Part shown: positions 4,729-11,101 of the stretch, in pieces
Layout: the number at the start of each line of letters is the position of its first letter
Numbering within the stretch: position 1 is the first letter of the stretch
IMG/VR virus record: IMGVR_UViG_3300036804_000189
Coordinates: 1 to 27,155 of that record
Strand: one strand, 5' to 3'
Source: a virus
DNA: 27,155 bases
Program-made: the position numbers and the translations under genes
The notes under the pieces: generated by a model
What the model was told of the DNA's origin: nothing
What the model saw: the letters and a program-made list of their open reading frames with translations, nothing else
Database searches by the model: none

Positions 4729-5503
4729 GCAGAAGCGCCGGAGGGAAGGGAAGATCGGGGCCAGCTTTGTGCCGTGGCTGATGGCTGGCAATGAAGAGAA
4801 GATGCGCCGCGAGTGGATGCGGCTGGTCGAGCACCCGGACTATGTAGAGGACGATCTGTCGAGGGATTGGGGGCCGTCCTTTGGCGGCTACATCGAGCCC
4901 TTCGCGCTCGATTGGCACGAGGCGAAGACGGGGTTGCCGCTGACCCGGCGAGGGGAGTGGGTCGAGCATCCGCAGTTCCCGTATGTGGGCTGCACGCTCG
5001 ATAGTTACCGCGAGGCGGATCACTGCGTCGTTGATTGCAAGGTGCTGAGCCGCTGGGCGAACCTGGATGAGCAGAGAGCCTTCTATACGCCGCAGCTCTT
5101 GGTGCAGTGCCGCTCTGTGCGGGCGCAGTTGGCTTCGCTGCTCATCGTCTACGGCGGCGAGGAGCCGGCCGAATACCCCGCCGGCTGGGACCAGGAATAC
5201 GAGGCCCTCGTGTGGGACCGGGTGCAGTGGTTCTGGGAGCGGGTGGAGAGCTTGCAGCCGCCGGTAGCGTTGCCGGAGGTGAAGGGCAGCGTGCCGCCGG
5301 TTAAGGCCTATGACATGGGGAGCAGCAATGCCTGGGCAGCGCAGGCGGGTCTGTGGCTGGCTACAAAGGCACCCGCGGCAAATTTCGCCAGCGCGGCGAA
5401 GGAACTCAAAGGCCTCACCCCGCCGGACGCCGCCCGCGCGTATGGGCACGGGGTCGCGGTCAGCCGCTCTAAGGCGGGGGCGTTGAGCATTCGGGAGGGT
5501 TGA
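4715..5503 (+). CDS. YqaJ-like / lambda-exo-type recombination exonuclease
   Basis: A 262-residue protein of the PD-(D/E)xK recombinase nuclease group. Motifs in order: 'GPSFGGYIEPFALDWHEAKTG' (about 53-73; the entrance helix with Glu61 or Glu69), 'GCTLDSY' (Asp96) and 'VVDCKV' (Asp107, Lys109), then Gln91-type helices around 'YTPQLLVQ'. The family digests one strand of double-stranded ends to expose ssDNA for the annealing protein. The following gene is an ERF annealing protein, so the pair forms a Red/Erf-type module. The third acidic residue is Asp rather than the common Glu. The C-terminal 60 residues look linker-like. The start overlaps the upstream gene by 14 bases with GAAGAGG before it. 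Confidence 0.75.
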   Translation: MLSAEQKRRREGKIGASFVPWLMAGNEEKMRREWMRLVEHPDYVEDDLSRDWGPSFGGYIEPFALDWHEAKTGLPLTRRGEWVEHPQFPYVGCTLDSYREADHCVVDCKVLSRWANLDEQRAFYTPQLLVQCRSVRAQLASLLIVYGGEEPAEYPAGWDQEYEALVWDRVQWFWERVESLQPPVALPEVKGSVPPVKAYDMGSSNAWAAQAGLWLATKAPAANFASAAKELKGLTPPDAARAYGHGVAVSRSKAGALSIREG

Positions 5504-5504
5504 T

Positions 5505-6386
5505 ATGAACGACATTGCAGTCATCGAGGAGCACGTGCCGCTGGTTCCGGTTGCACCGCAGCCGGCCTTTGTGCTCTTGGCCTCGCCCTCCTGCGGCCAG
5601 GTGTGCAGTGCGCTGGCGATTGCCCAGGGGGCCTTCAAGACGCCCAAGCGGACAAAGGAAGCGACGATCAAGGGCCAGGGCTATGCCTACACCTACCGCT
5701 ACGCGCCGCTCGAGGAGATCGTCGACGCGGTCAAGGACGCGCTGGCGCAGAACGGGCTGGCCCGGCACCAGTATCTGGTGAGCCGCGGCTCGCAGCCGGT
5801 GATGCGCACCATCATCTGGCATGCGAGCGGTGAGTGGTTAGCTTCTGATTATCCCATTCATCCGACCAAGGAAGGCGCGCAGGGTTTCGCCAGCGGAGTG
5901 ACATATGCGCGCCGGTATGGGTTGAGCCTAGCGCTCGGGCTCGCGCCCGAGGACGACGACGACGGCAATCTAGCCGATGCTACGGCTGCCGAGGTTAAAG
6001 GTAAGCAGGCGGCATCGCGGCCAAAGGCACCTGCGCCGCTGCCGCCCGAGCCAAAAGCCGCCGTGCCCGAGGTCTTTGATCCCGAGACCGGCGAGCTCCA
6101 GCCGGCGAAGCCGCACCGGCTCGAGGTACCGCTGAGCCCAAAGGGCGGCCGCAACTGGCCAATCTGGGGCGCGAAGTTGATCGGCGCCTACGGCCACTCC
6201 CAGACGGTCGAGGAGCTGCGCCGCTGGGAGGAGTTCTGCAAGACCGAGATCACCGAGGCGCAGGAGGACGCGCCGCGGGTGTTCAAGAGCATTACCGGCG
6301 CGTTCGAGAAGGCGTTTCAGCGCCTCGGGCCGCCAGCGGATTTCATGCCGGCGCGCGATCATGAAAGCGCAGACCTTCCACGTTAA
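5505..6386 (+). CDS. erf: ERF-family single-strand annealing protein
   Basis: A 293-residue protein. Residues about 35-165 carry the ERF core: 'ALAIAQGAFKTPKRTKEATIKG...YTYRYAPLEEIVDAVKDALAQNGLARHQYL', then 'HASGEWLASDYPI' and 'AQGFASGVTYARRYGLSLALGLAPEDDDDGN', all typical of ERF recombinases. The middle (about 175-215) is a Pro/Ala/Lys-rich linker and the C-terminal 80 residues are helical. ERF proteins anneal complementary ssDNA, and in P22 Erf circularises the terminally redundant genome. It is paired with the nuclease gene just upstream (one-base gap). GGGAGGG lies five bases before the ATG. Confidence 0.9.
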   Translation: MNDIAVIEEHVPLVPVAPQPAFVLLASPSCGQVCSALAIAQGAFKTPKRTKEATIKGQGYAYTYRYAPLEEIVDAVKDALAQNGLARHQYLVSRGSQPVMRTIIWHASGEWLASDYPIHPTKEGAQGFASGVTYARRYGLSLALGLAPEDDDDGNLADATAAEVKGKQAASRPKAPAPLPPEPKAAVPEVFDPETGELQPAKPHRLEVPLSPKGGRNWPIWGAKLIGAYGHSQTVEELRRWEEFCKTEITEAQEDAPRVFKSITGAFEKAFQRLGPPADFMPARDHESADLPR

Positions 6387-6771
6387 GCGCATCGGCGATG
6401 CACTGGTGCCTGCGGGCAACGAGGCGACGGCCGCCATCCGCCGGCTGCCGCAGCATACAGAGATCCCGATCCGCGTCTGGCGCGAGCGCAGCCACGAGCA
6501 GAACGCGATGTACTGGCGGGCGCTCGCGCGCGTCGTCGAGGCGACCGGCAAGTGGCACACGGCAGAGGAATTGCACCTCGCGCTGAAAGTCGCCTGCGGC
6601 TATGTCGAGCGCGTGCGCTTGATCGACGGGCGCCTGGTGCTGGTGCCGGGGTCGATTGCCTTCGACCGAATGAACCAGGAGGAGGCGCAGCTTTTCTACG
6701 ACGCAGCGCTGAGGATCGTCTGCGACGAGCTCATGGGCGGCATCGAGGTCGAGGAACTGCTCGCGGCATGA
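6361..6771 (+). CDS. NinB-like recombination accessory protein
   Basis: A 136-residue protein. Features are 'PIRVWRERSHEQNAMYWRALARVVEATGKWHTAEELHLALKVACGYV' (about 38-84) and 'VPGSIAFDRMNQEEAQLFYDAALRIVCDEL' (about 97-126). This resembles the NinB/Orf-type fold arrangement (SxEQNAxYW, then a helical C-terminus ending in a Met-rich 'M..EE...FYD'), a family that binds ssDNA and helps recombination mediators. Similarity is judged by eye and is moderate. It overlaps the erf end by 26 bases, and its stop overlaps the next ATG (ATGA). No clear ribosome site is present, so coupling is likely. Confidence 0.55.
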   Translation: MKAQTFHVKRIGDALVPAGNEATAAIRRLPQHTEIPIRVWRERSHEQNAMYWRALARVVEATGKWHTAEELHLALKVACGYVERVRLIDGRLVLVPGSIAFDRMNQEEAQLFYDAALRIVCDELMGGIEVEELLAA

Positions 6772-6968
6772 TGCTCTTTGCCCCGACGATCGACGATCAG
6801 ATCGCCGACGTTAAACGCGAGATCGCAATGCGCCGACGCGCCTATCCGCGCTTTGTCGAAGCAAAGCGGATGACCCAGGAGCGCGCCGATCGTCAGATCG
6901 AAACAATGGAGGCGGTGCTCGAGACGCTACTGCGCGTGAAGCATGCCGCGCCGCGTGAGGACGGATAA
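6768..6968 (+). CDS. Small helical protein of the recombination operon
   Basis: A 66-residue protein, MMLFAPTIDDQ..., almost entirely alpha-helical and charged: 'IADVKREIAMRRRAYPRFVEAKRMTQERADRQIETMEAVLETLLRVK'. The start ATG at 6768 overlaps the TGA of the NinB-like gene, and this frame fits a small coupled gene. Short proteins of this 'YPRFVEAKRMTQERADRQIETMEAVLETL' pattern are frequent in alphaproteobacterial phages but have no known function. Confidence 0.65.
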   Translation: MMLFAPTIDDQIADVKREIAMRRRAYPRFVEAKRMTQERADRQIETMEAVLETLLRVKHAAPREDG

Positions 6969-6981
6969 TAGGGAGGACGCG

Positions 6982-7260
6982 ATGAACCGCTGGCTGTCGG
7001 CCCCCCACGCAGCCGAGTATCTCGACATCAGCATCGACCAGCTGCGGCGATTCGTGCGCGAGGGCAAGCTCCCCAAGCCTGACCGCTCGCTCGGGGTTCG
7101 CATGCCGCGTTGGGACCGCGAGGCCTTGGACAATGCTATGTCTCCATGCTTACCTACAGGCACCAGGGGGCGCGACCTGCGTGACCCCGACCAGGCATTG
7201 GAGAAATGGCTTGAAGAACAAAGGCGCCTCCCCGCGCGTCGTGCGGCGCACGCTCGCTGA
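6982..7260 (+). CDS. Excisionase-like winged helix-turn-helix protein
   Basis: A 92-residue protein. Residues about 5-55 (SAPHAAEYLDISIDQLRRFVREGKLPKPDRSLGVRMPRWDREALDNAM) form the MerR-like helix-turn-helix_17 module of AlpA/Xis proteins, with 'SAPHAAEYL' as the usual opening. Excisionases bend DNA at the attachment site and direct the integrase towards excision. It lies immediately before the integrase gene and overlaps it by about 50 bases. GGGAGG lies five bases before the ATG at 6982, which is why I reject a longer in-frame start at 6943. Confidence 0.65.
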   Translation: MNRWLSAPHAAEYLDISIDQLRRFVREGKLPKPDRSLGVRMPRWDREALDNAMSPCLPTGTRGRDLRDPDQALEKWLEEQRRLPARRAAHAR

Positions 7261-8185
7261 CGGCACGATCAAGGAATACTGCTACGGACCGCGGAGCGCG
7301 CCGGGTGCGACTGCTCCTCTGAGCATTTCACCCGTCGCCGGCACGCTCGCAGCCGCGATCGTCGCCTGGCACCGCAGCCCCGAGTGGAGCGCGCTGCGCG
7401 CGTCGACCCAGAAGAACTATGTCCATTCCTTGCAGGCGTTCCACCATGCTCTGAAGGCGACGCGGCTTACCGCCATCGAACGCTCTCACCTGATGCTGAT
7501 GCGCAATGAGATCGCCTTGACCCGCGGCCACGGCGCCGCCCTCAATTTCTGTCGCGCGGTGGGGGCGCTCTTCACCTGGGCACTCGATCATGACCTGATC
7601 AAGATCTCACCGGCGATTCGGCTCGCCCGCAAGCTGCAGCGCGGACACCTGCCGGCATGGAACGACGAGCAGGCCGAGCGGGCGATGCGCGAATTGCCCG
7701 AACCCTACCGGCGCGCAGTCGTGCTCGCCTATCACACCGGACAACGGCGCGGCGATTTGTGCGCGCTGCGCTGGACCGATTACGACGAGCGGCAGGGCGT
7801 CATCCGCCTCATTCAGGAAAAGACCGAGGAGCCGGTCGCCATTCCAGTGCTCCCGGAATTGCGCGACGAGCTCGCTGCGTGGAAAGCGGACCGCAGTTCG
7901 TTCTTTATCCTCGAGCACCGCGGCAAGCCATGGCGACCCGGCTACCTCACCCAGTGGCTGCCCGACCATCTCGAGCGCATCGGATTGCCGCGCCTCGGTT
8001 TGCATGGTCTTCGGCGCCTCACCGCCATCCGGCTCGCCGAGAACGGGGCCACTCCGTCCGAGATCGCCGGCATCACCGGACACCGATCGCTCAGCATGAT
8101 CCAGGAATACACGCGCGGTGTGAGCCAGGCCCGCCTGGCGCGGCAGGCGATGGCGCGGCTCGGCAAAACAACGCCGCCGACCTAA
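7211..8185 (+). CDS. int: Tyrosine integrase
   Basis: A 324-residue tyrosine recombinase. The N-terminal part (about 1-115) holds the arm- and core-binding domains, and the catalytic domain carries the full set: Arg179 (TGQRRGDL), Lys204 (EKTEE), His265-x-x-Arg268 (HGLRRL), His291 (GHRS) and nucleophile Tyr300 (EYTRG). The TTG at 7211 was chosen because GGAG lies upstream at the right distance and the protein then opens with the usual 'KNKGASPRVVRRTLADGTIKEYCYGPR'. Upstream ATG/GTG starts in this frame would overlap the Xis-like gene by over 100 bases. Int recombines attP with the host attB; the attP candidate lies just downstream. Confidence 0.85.
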   Translation: MKNKGASPRVVRRTLADGTIKEYCYGPRSAPGATAPLSISPVAGTLAAAIVAWHRSPEWSALRASTQKNYVHSLQAFHHALKATRLTAIERSHLMLMRNEIALTRGHGAALNFCRAVGALFTWALDHDLIKISPAIRLARKLQRGHLPAWNDEQAERAMRELPEPYRRAVVLAYHTGQRRGDLCALRWTDYDERQGVIRLIQEKTEEPVAIPVLPELRDELAAWKADRSSFFILEHRGKPWRPGYLTQWLPDHLERIGLPRLGLHGLRRLTAIRLAENGATPSEIAGITGHRSLSMIQEYTRGVSQARLARQAMARLGKTTPPT

Positions 8186-8392
8186 GCGTTCTGCAAAATG
8201 CAGTTTTGCAAAACGCAACCCAAAAACATCAATCAAAACACATAGTTGCAAGGTAGCATAAAGCTACTGATATTGTAACCGCGTTGTTTTCAAAGGCAGA
8301 TTTTTGCGAAATACGCCGAGCCCATGGCGCCTTCACACAATTTTGTGCGCGATTCGTTGCCTTACGTCGAAAGCCCGGCGGAGGGATGAGAG
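8186..8392. other. AT-rich attP candidate region
   Basis: This 207-base non-coding stretch after int is clearly AT-richer than its flanks. It contains TGCAAAA-TGCAG-TTTTGCA (8192-8210, perfect 7-5-7 dyad), a direct repeat TGCAAAAYGCA (8192-8202 and 8207-8217), another TTGCAA at 8246-8251 and a short dyad GTAGC-N5-GCTAC (8253-8267). Repeated arm-type sites in an AT-rich region next to int are what attP looks like. I cannot name the core because no host junction is visible. Nothing coding is seen. Confidence 0.5.
8246..8276 (+). promoter_or_regulatory. Candidate promoter of the exported-protein gene
   Basis: TTGCAA (8246-8251) and TATTGT (8271-8276) are separated by 19 bases, with TG two bases upstream of the -10 (extended -10). 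It points to the 8393 gene, which has its own AT-rich upstream region and could be expressed from the lysogen independently of the phage operons. Confidence 0.35.
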
Positions 8393-9319
8393 ATGATCAA
8401 CGCACTGCGGAACCTTTTGCGTCTTCTTCTCATCGTTGCGTGCCAATTCACCGTATCGGCATGCCACGCAGAAACCTGGACGGTCGCGGCGCCGGTTATC
8501 GTGCCAACGCTACCGAGCGAACAGAATGCGGTTTACCAACCCGCGGTTATCCCTCCACAAAACGGTCAACCGTGGCAGATGCTCTATAGCGGGGGCTGGG
8601 ATCATCCGGGCATCTATTACGCGACATGCCCTGCGGGGGCCGATCCGAGCCTGTCGCAGAATTGGACGAAACAGGGATTGATCTGGGGCGGTGTCGACTT
8701 TAACAACGTCACGATTACGCCGGATGGCAATTACACGCTCCTCTTCTCGTATCAGGATCAGATTTGGGGCGCAACTTCGCCAACAATTCATCCACAAAGT
8801 GCCACGACGTCGTGGAACAATATCTCTGTTTTGCTGAACCCCGGCGCTGCCGGCGCAGACGCGCACGAGGTCGGGCCGGTGCTGGTGACGGACGGTACGG
8901 ATTCGTATCTCTCGTACGTTTCGGCCGATCAGAATTACGACATTTGGCAAGCGTATCTGGCGAAGTTCAACGGCGGCGTTTTTGCGAAGGACCCGCGCGG
9001 GCCGGTCACCTCTCTTCAGTTAGGGACGGGGGCGTTTGGGATCACCGGAAACATCACCAAGATCAACGGAATGTTTAATGCGTGGCAGGGCAATGGGCCG
9101 GTGAAGGGAAATGATGCAACGCAGCTTTATCACGTCCAATCGCCGGATTTGTGGAACTGGACGTTTCTAAACAATGCGCAGCCGGTGATCGTGCCGACCA
9201 GTGGTTTCGAGCAAGCCGCAGACGGCTACGCGGTCGAGTACGACGGCGTCTCGTATCTTTTTTACGATGAGGTCAACAATAGATTGGAACACGCGCAAAT
9301 CAGGATCGCCAGCCATTAG
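8393..9319 (+). CDS. Exported beta-propeller-like protein (GH43/GH32-like fold), likely lysogenic conversion gene
   Basis: A 308-residue protein. Residues 8-24 are a signal-peptide core; cleavage after Ala26 (CHA|ET) is possible, and Cys17 or Cys24 could also be lipid-modified. The mature part has repeated blade-like units: 'PWQMLYSGGWDHPGIYYATC' (about 56-76), 'DGNYTLLFSYQDQIWGATS' (about 104-122), 'DGTDSYLSYVSADQNYDIWQAYLAKF', 'TKINGMFNAWQGNG...QLYHVQSPDLWNWT' and 'DGYAVEYDGVSYLFYDEVNNRLEHAQI'. This resembles five-bladed glycoside hydrolase propellers, but I cannot assign catalytic acids, so activity is unproven. GC is visibly lower than the neighbours (29 of 60 at 8701-8760 against 44 of 60 at 7621-7680). 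GGAGGGATGAGAG precedes the ATG. Its place between attP and the late operon is typical of cargo genes. Confidence 0.6.
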   Translation: MINALRNLLRLLLIVACQFTVSACHAETWTVAAPVIVPTLPSEQNAVYQPAVIPPQNGQPWQMLYSGGWDHPGIYYATCPAGADPSLSQNWTKQGLIWGGVDFNNVTITPDGNYTLLFSYQDQIWGATSPTIHPQSATTSWNNISVLLNPGAAGADAHEVGPVLVTDGTDSYLSYVSADQNYDIWQAYLAKFNGGVFAKDPRGPVTSLQLGTGAFGITGNITKINGMFNAWQGNGPVKGNDATQLYHVQSPDLWNWTFLNNAQPVIVPTSGFEQAADGYAVEYDGVSYLFYDEVNNRLEHAQIRIASH

Positions 9320-9323
9320 GCTG
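9310..9323. terminator. Small hairpin at the convergent gene ends
   Basis: CAGCC-ATTA-GGCTG, a 5-bp stem with a 4-base loop, covers the stop codon of the exported-protein gene and touches the last bases of the late operon. It may serve both directions but lacks a T-tract, so it is only a weak terminator candidate. Confidence 0.25.
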
Positions 9324-9324
9324 C

Positions 9325-9618
9325 TCAACGGCGGCGCCGCAGCTCCCGCTCACCGATGATCTCGGCCGAGCTCGGTAGCCTCGCCGGTCGTGAGATGCTG
9401 GGGCCGCGCTCGTATTTCAGATACCGCGTCACCGTGCCCTGCCGGCTGACATCATCCAGCGGCGGATATTCCCTGGCGCGGATGTTTGCCTGGCCCCTAG
9501 CAGGCCAGCGATCGTCATACTGCTGCTCGACGACATCGACACCGCGGCGAAACTTAGGGCCGACCGGGTCGGTCGTATCGGGCTGGTTGGAATTGAGCTC
9601 GTTGCCTCCTCCCCTCAT
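9325..9618 (-). CDS. Hypothetical late protein at the operon end
   Basis: A 97-residue, strongly charged protein (Arg- and Glu-rich) with no recognised domain. It is the last gene of the late operon. Its ATG overlaps the TGA of the preceding gene (ATGA, 9615-9618). The C-terminus ends in ERELRRRR. It could be virion-associated or regulatory; nothing decides it. Confidence 0.5.
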   Translation of the reverse strand: MRGGGNELNSNQPDTTDPVGPKFRRGVDVVEQQYDDRWPARGQANIRAREYPPLDDVSRQGTVTRYLKYERGPSISRPARLPSSAEIIGERELRRRR

Positions 9619-9932
9619 CTCCGTCGCTCCCTAGCCGCCGCGCGGGAAGCCGGGACCGTCACCATCTTGCGGCCTCCACGTTCTCCCCCACGCTCCGATT
9701 TCTTGCCGCCGACGGCGATGCCGGGGAATTTGGCTGCTACCTTTTTCTTTACCGTCGCCTTTTCGGCCGGCGTGCCGTGCTGAGACACCCGCGCCAGCGC
9801 ATTTCGGGCGTGGCTGGCATTCTCGATCGGGTAGGAGCCCGCGCCCTTGCCCTTGGGCCCCGCGCCCTTGCCAGGCAGGGCAAAGTCCCTCGACGGCATC
9901 TTGTCCCGCGCGCGCGTCGTCAACCGTGCCAT
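9615..9932 (-). CDS. Small basic phage protein (ALPGKG / ARNALARVSQHGTPAE family)
   Basis: A 105-residue basic protein. It contains 'DFALPGKG...YPIENASHARNALARVSQHGTPAEKATVKKKVAAKFPGI' (about 13-75), a recurrent motif of short phage and mobile-element proteins of unknown function, and ends in a long Arg/Lys tail. I start at ATG 9932, after GGGGTGA which also contains the endolysin stop; an upstream in-frame start at 9983 would overlap the endolysin. It is likely DNA- or capsid-associated because of its charge. Confidence 0.6.
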   Translation of the reverse strand: MARLTTRARDKMPSRDFALPGKGAGPKGKGAGSYPIENASHARNALARVSQHGTPAEKATVKKKVAAKFPGIAVGGKKSERGGERGGRKMVTVPASRAAARERRR

Positions 9933-9936
9933 ATTT

Positions 9937-10401
9937 TCACCCCGCTGGCGGCTGGTCGTGGCCGCCGTAATTGCCATGCGCATAGACTTCCGCCTCGGCT
10001 GCCCGGCGCCTGGTCAGGCCCGCGAGAACTCTTCCGCCGGCGTGGTTCCAGCGACCGAATTGCTGCGCCGCGGCGTTGTGCTCGCCCGCATTGTGCATGC
10101 GGCGCAATGTGGAGCCTCTAAGCGCCCCTTCCCCCAAATTGTAAGCGAACGAAACCAGCGCATCGAATTGCTGCTGGCTGCAGCGAGGGCACATCGAGTT
10201 CACTGCGTCCTCGAAATGCCCGAGGTCATCGCTGAGCAGTTGGTCGGCATCGGCCTGGCTGATCGCCCCGCATCCGTCGTAAACGTCTTCGCCCGTATGC
10301 CCGAATCCTATCGTCCAGACGCCGACGCTGTCCTGATACGGCTGGAGGCGGCAGCCTTCAAAGGAGCCGATGAGGGCGCGCATCGTGCTACTGGTCTGCA
10401 T
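9937..10401 (-). CDS. GH24 endolysin (T4 lysozyme-type muramidase)
   Basis: A 154-residue protein with the GH24 catalytic triad in the exact spacing: Glu15 in SFEGCRL, Asp24 in YQDSVG and Thr30 in WTIGFGHT (E-8-D-5-T). It is followed by 'QFDALVSFAYNLGEGALRGSTL' and 'FGRWNHAGGRVLAGLTRRRAAEAEVY', the usual end of phage lysozymes. It cleaves the N-acetylmuramic acid-GlcNAc bond at host lysis. There is no signal peptide or SAR-like N-terminus, so a holin should release it. ATG 10401 follows GAGGAG; longer in-frame starts would overlap the previous gene fully. It overlaps the GH108-like gene by 14 bases. Confidence 0.9.
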   Translation of the reverse strand: MQTSSTMRALIGSFEGCRLQPYQDSVGVWTIGFGHTGEDVYDGCGAISQADADQLLSDDLGHFEDAVNSMCPRCSQQQFDALVSFAYNLGEGALRGSTLRRMHNAGEHNAAAQQFGRWNHAGGRVLAGLTRRRAAEAEVYAHGNYGGHDQPPAG

Positions 10402-10663
10402 GGGTCTCCTCACGCACGCGGAGTGCATGGAACGCGGCCAGCGTCTCCAGCGGATCGGCAGGCCCGATGGCCGGGTCACCGTCACCCCCAGCGACCTCGA
10501 GCCATCGGGCTGCCTGCCCGGCCCCGTGACGGCACGATGCGTCGAAAAGGATCAACGCCAGGCCGGGGTCCAATTCGTCGCCATTGATTGCGTGCCAGGC
10601 TCCGAGCTCGCTGCGCGAACCCTCACGCTCGAGGATCTCGCAGGCCTGGGCGAAGGCGTTCAT
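10388..10663 (-). CDS. GH108-like fragment (probable lysis or virion accessory protein)
   Basis: A 91-residue protein. Residues about 20-85 ('LGAWHAINGDELDPGLALILFDASCRHGAGQAARWLEVAGG...IGPADPLETLAAFHAL') resemble the second half of the GH108 N-acetylmuramidase/peptidoglycan-binding family. There the order is 'LDPGLALxxFDAAVNxG..RAAxWLQxAVG..DG.IGP.TL'. The N-terminal part with the catalytic Glu of GH108 is absent, so it is probably not an active muramidase by itself. It lies directly before the GH24 endolysin and is coupled to a 38-residue gene upstream (ATGA). Judged by eye; medium confidence. Confidence 0.5.
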   Translation of the reverse strand: MNAFAQACEILEREGSRSELGAWHAINGDELDPGLALILFDASCRHGAGQAARWLEVAGGDGDPAIGPADPLETLAAFHALRVREETHADQ

Positions 10664-10776
10664 TCGCCGAGCAGCGCAGTGAGGCGCGGCCCGTATTTCT
10701 CGATAAAGTCCGTCGATGCGGTGGCCGCAGGTTCCTCGGCTGGTGCGGGTTGCTCGGTTTCGTGGCTCTCGCTCAT
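10660..10776 (-). CDS. 38-residue acidic protein
   Basis: A frame of 38 codons, MSESHETEQPAPAEEPA... ending RLTALLGE, between ATG 10774-10776 and TGA 10660-10662. GAGGGAGG lies six bases before the ATG, and the stop overlaps the next ATG (ATGA), strong signs of a real small gene. Residues 4-18 are Glu/Pro/Ala-rich and disordered; residues 21-38 (STDFIEKYGPRLTALLGE) are a possible helix. Unrecognised. A 13-bp hairpin covers its ribosome site. Confidence 0.55.
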   Translation of the reverse strand: MSESHETEQPAPAEEPAATASTDFIEKYGPRLTALLGE

Positions 10777-10785
10777 AATCGCCTC

Positions 10786-10816
10786 CCTCAAGTAGGCTCT
10801 TTAAGCCTACTTGAGG
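10786..10816. promoter_or_regulatory. Perfect 13-bp hairpin over a ribosome binding site
   Basis: CCTCAAGTAGGCT pairs with AGCCTACTTGAGG across a 5-base loop. Read on the minus strand, the 3' arm ends in CTTGAGG directly followed by GAGGCGATT and the ATG of the 38-residue gene, so the arm overlaps or abuts the Shine-Dalgarno. There is no T-run after the stem on either strand, so an intrinsic terminator is unlikely. It may control translation or protect mRNA ends between the holin-like gene and the lysis genes. Confidence 0.6.
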
Positions 10817-10835
10817 TTAGCGCGCAACAGTTTCA

Positions 10836-11096
10836 CTATTGCGGTTTGCCGTTTATCGGGCGGCCGATGAAGCGCTGGGTGCCGGCGATCAGAATCACGC
10901 CGCCAACAATCAGCGCCTCGTCGAGCGACGCCGTGAGGCCGGCGTCGCGACCAAAGCGCCAGGCGTCGAAGCAGCCGATGCCGAGCGACAGCGCGCCCGC
11001 GAGCGGCTCTCTCCACCAGTGCAGGAGGTGCTCGCGTGCCGCCTCGAGCGGTAAGAGGGCGGCGGGATCATCGGGCGCTGCCGGCGTGTCGCTCAC
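10836..11096 (-). CDS. Small membrane protein, holin candidate
   Basis: An 86-residue protein. Residues about 32-45 are a weak hydrophobic stretch (LAGALSLGIGCFDAW) and residues 59-75 a stronger one (LDEALIVGGVILIAGTQRF), with a charged loop between and a basic C-terminus. Two membrane segments with a short loop is the plan of class II holins, and the gene sits just upstream of the lysis genes. The first segment is weak, so this is only a candidate; a competing candidate is the three-segment protein at 14056-14421. The GTG start at 11096 is preceded by GGTGAG. Confidence 0.4.
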   Translation of the reverse strand: MSDTPAAPDDPAALLPLEAAREHLLHWWREPLAGALSLGIGCFDAWRFGRDAGLTASLDEALIVGGVILIAGTQRFIGRPINGKPQ

Positions 11097-11101
11097 ATCG
11101 G

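Noticed and set aside
4541-5671. A 376-codon minus-strand frame opposite the zinc-protein and exonuclease genes
   Set aside because: It is antisense to genes with clear YqaJ and CXXCXGXG motifs, has Arg/Pro/Ala-rich low-complexity content typical of GC-rich shadow frames, and has no motif of its own.
10786-10816. Hairpin as an intrinsic terminator
   Set aside because: No T-tract follows on either strand, and the arm abuts the ribosome site of a coupled micro-gene, so a regulatory role is preferred.
9325-11096. Rz/Rz1 spanin pair in the lysis region
   Set aside because: None of the small genes shows an embedded lipoprotein frame with a Pro-rich body or an N-terminal membrane anchor followed by a coiled coil, so no spanin is called here.
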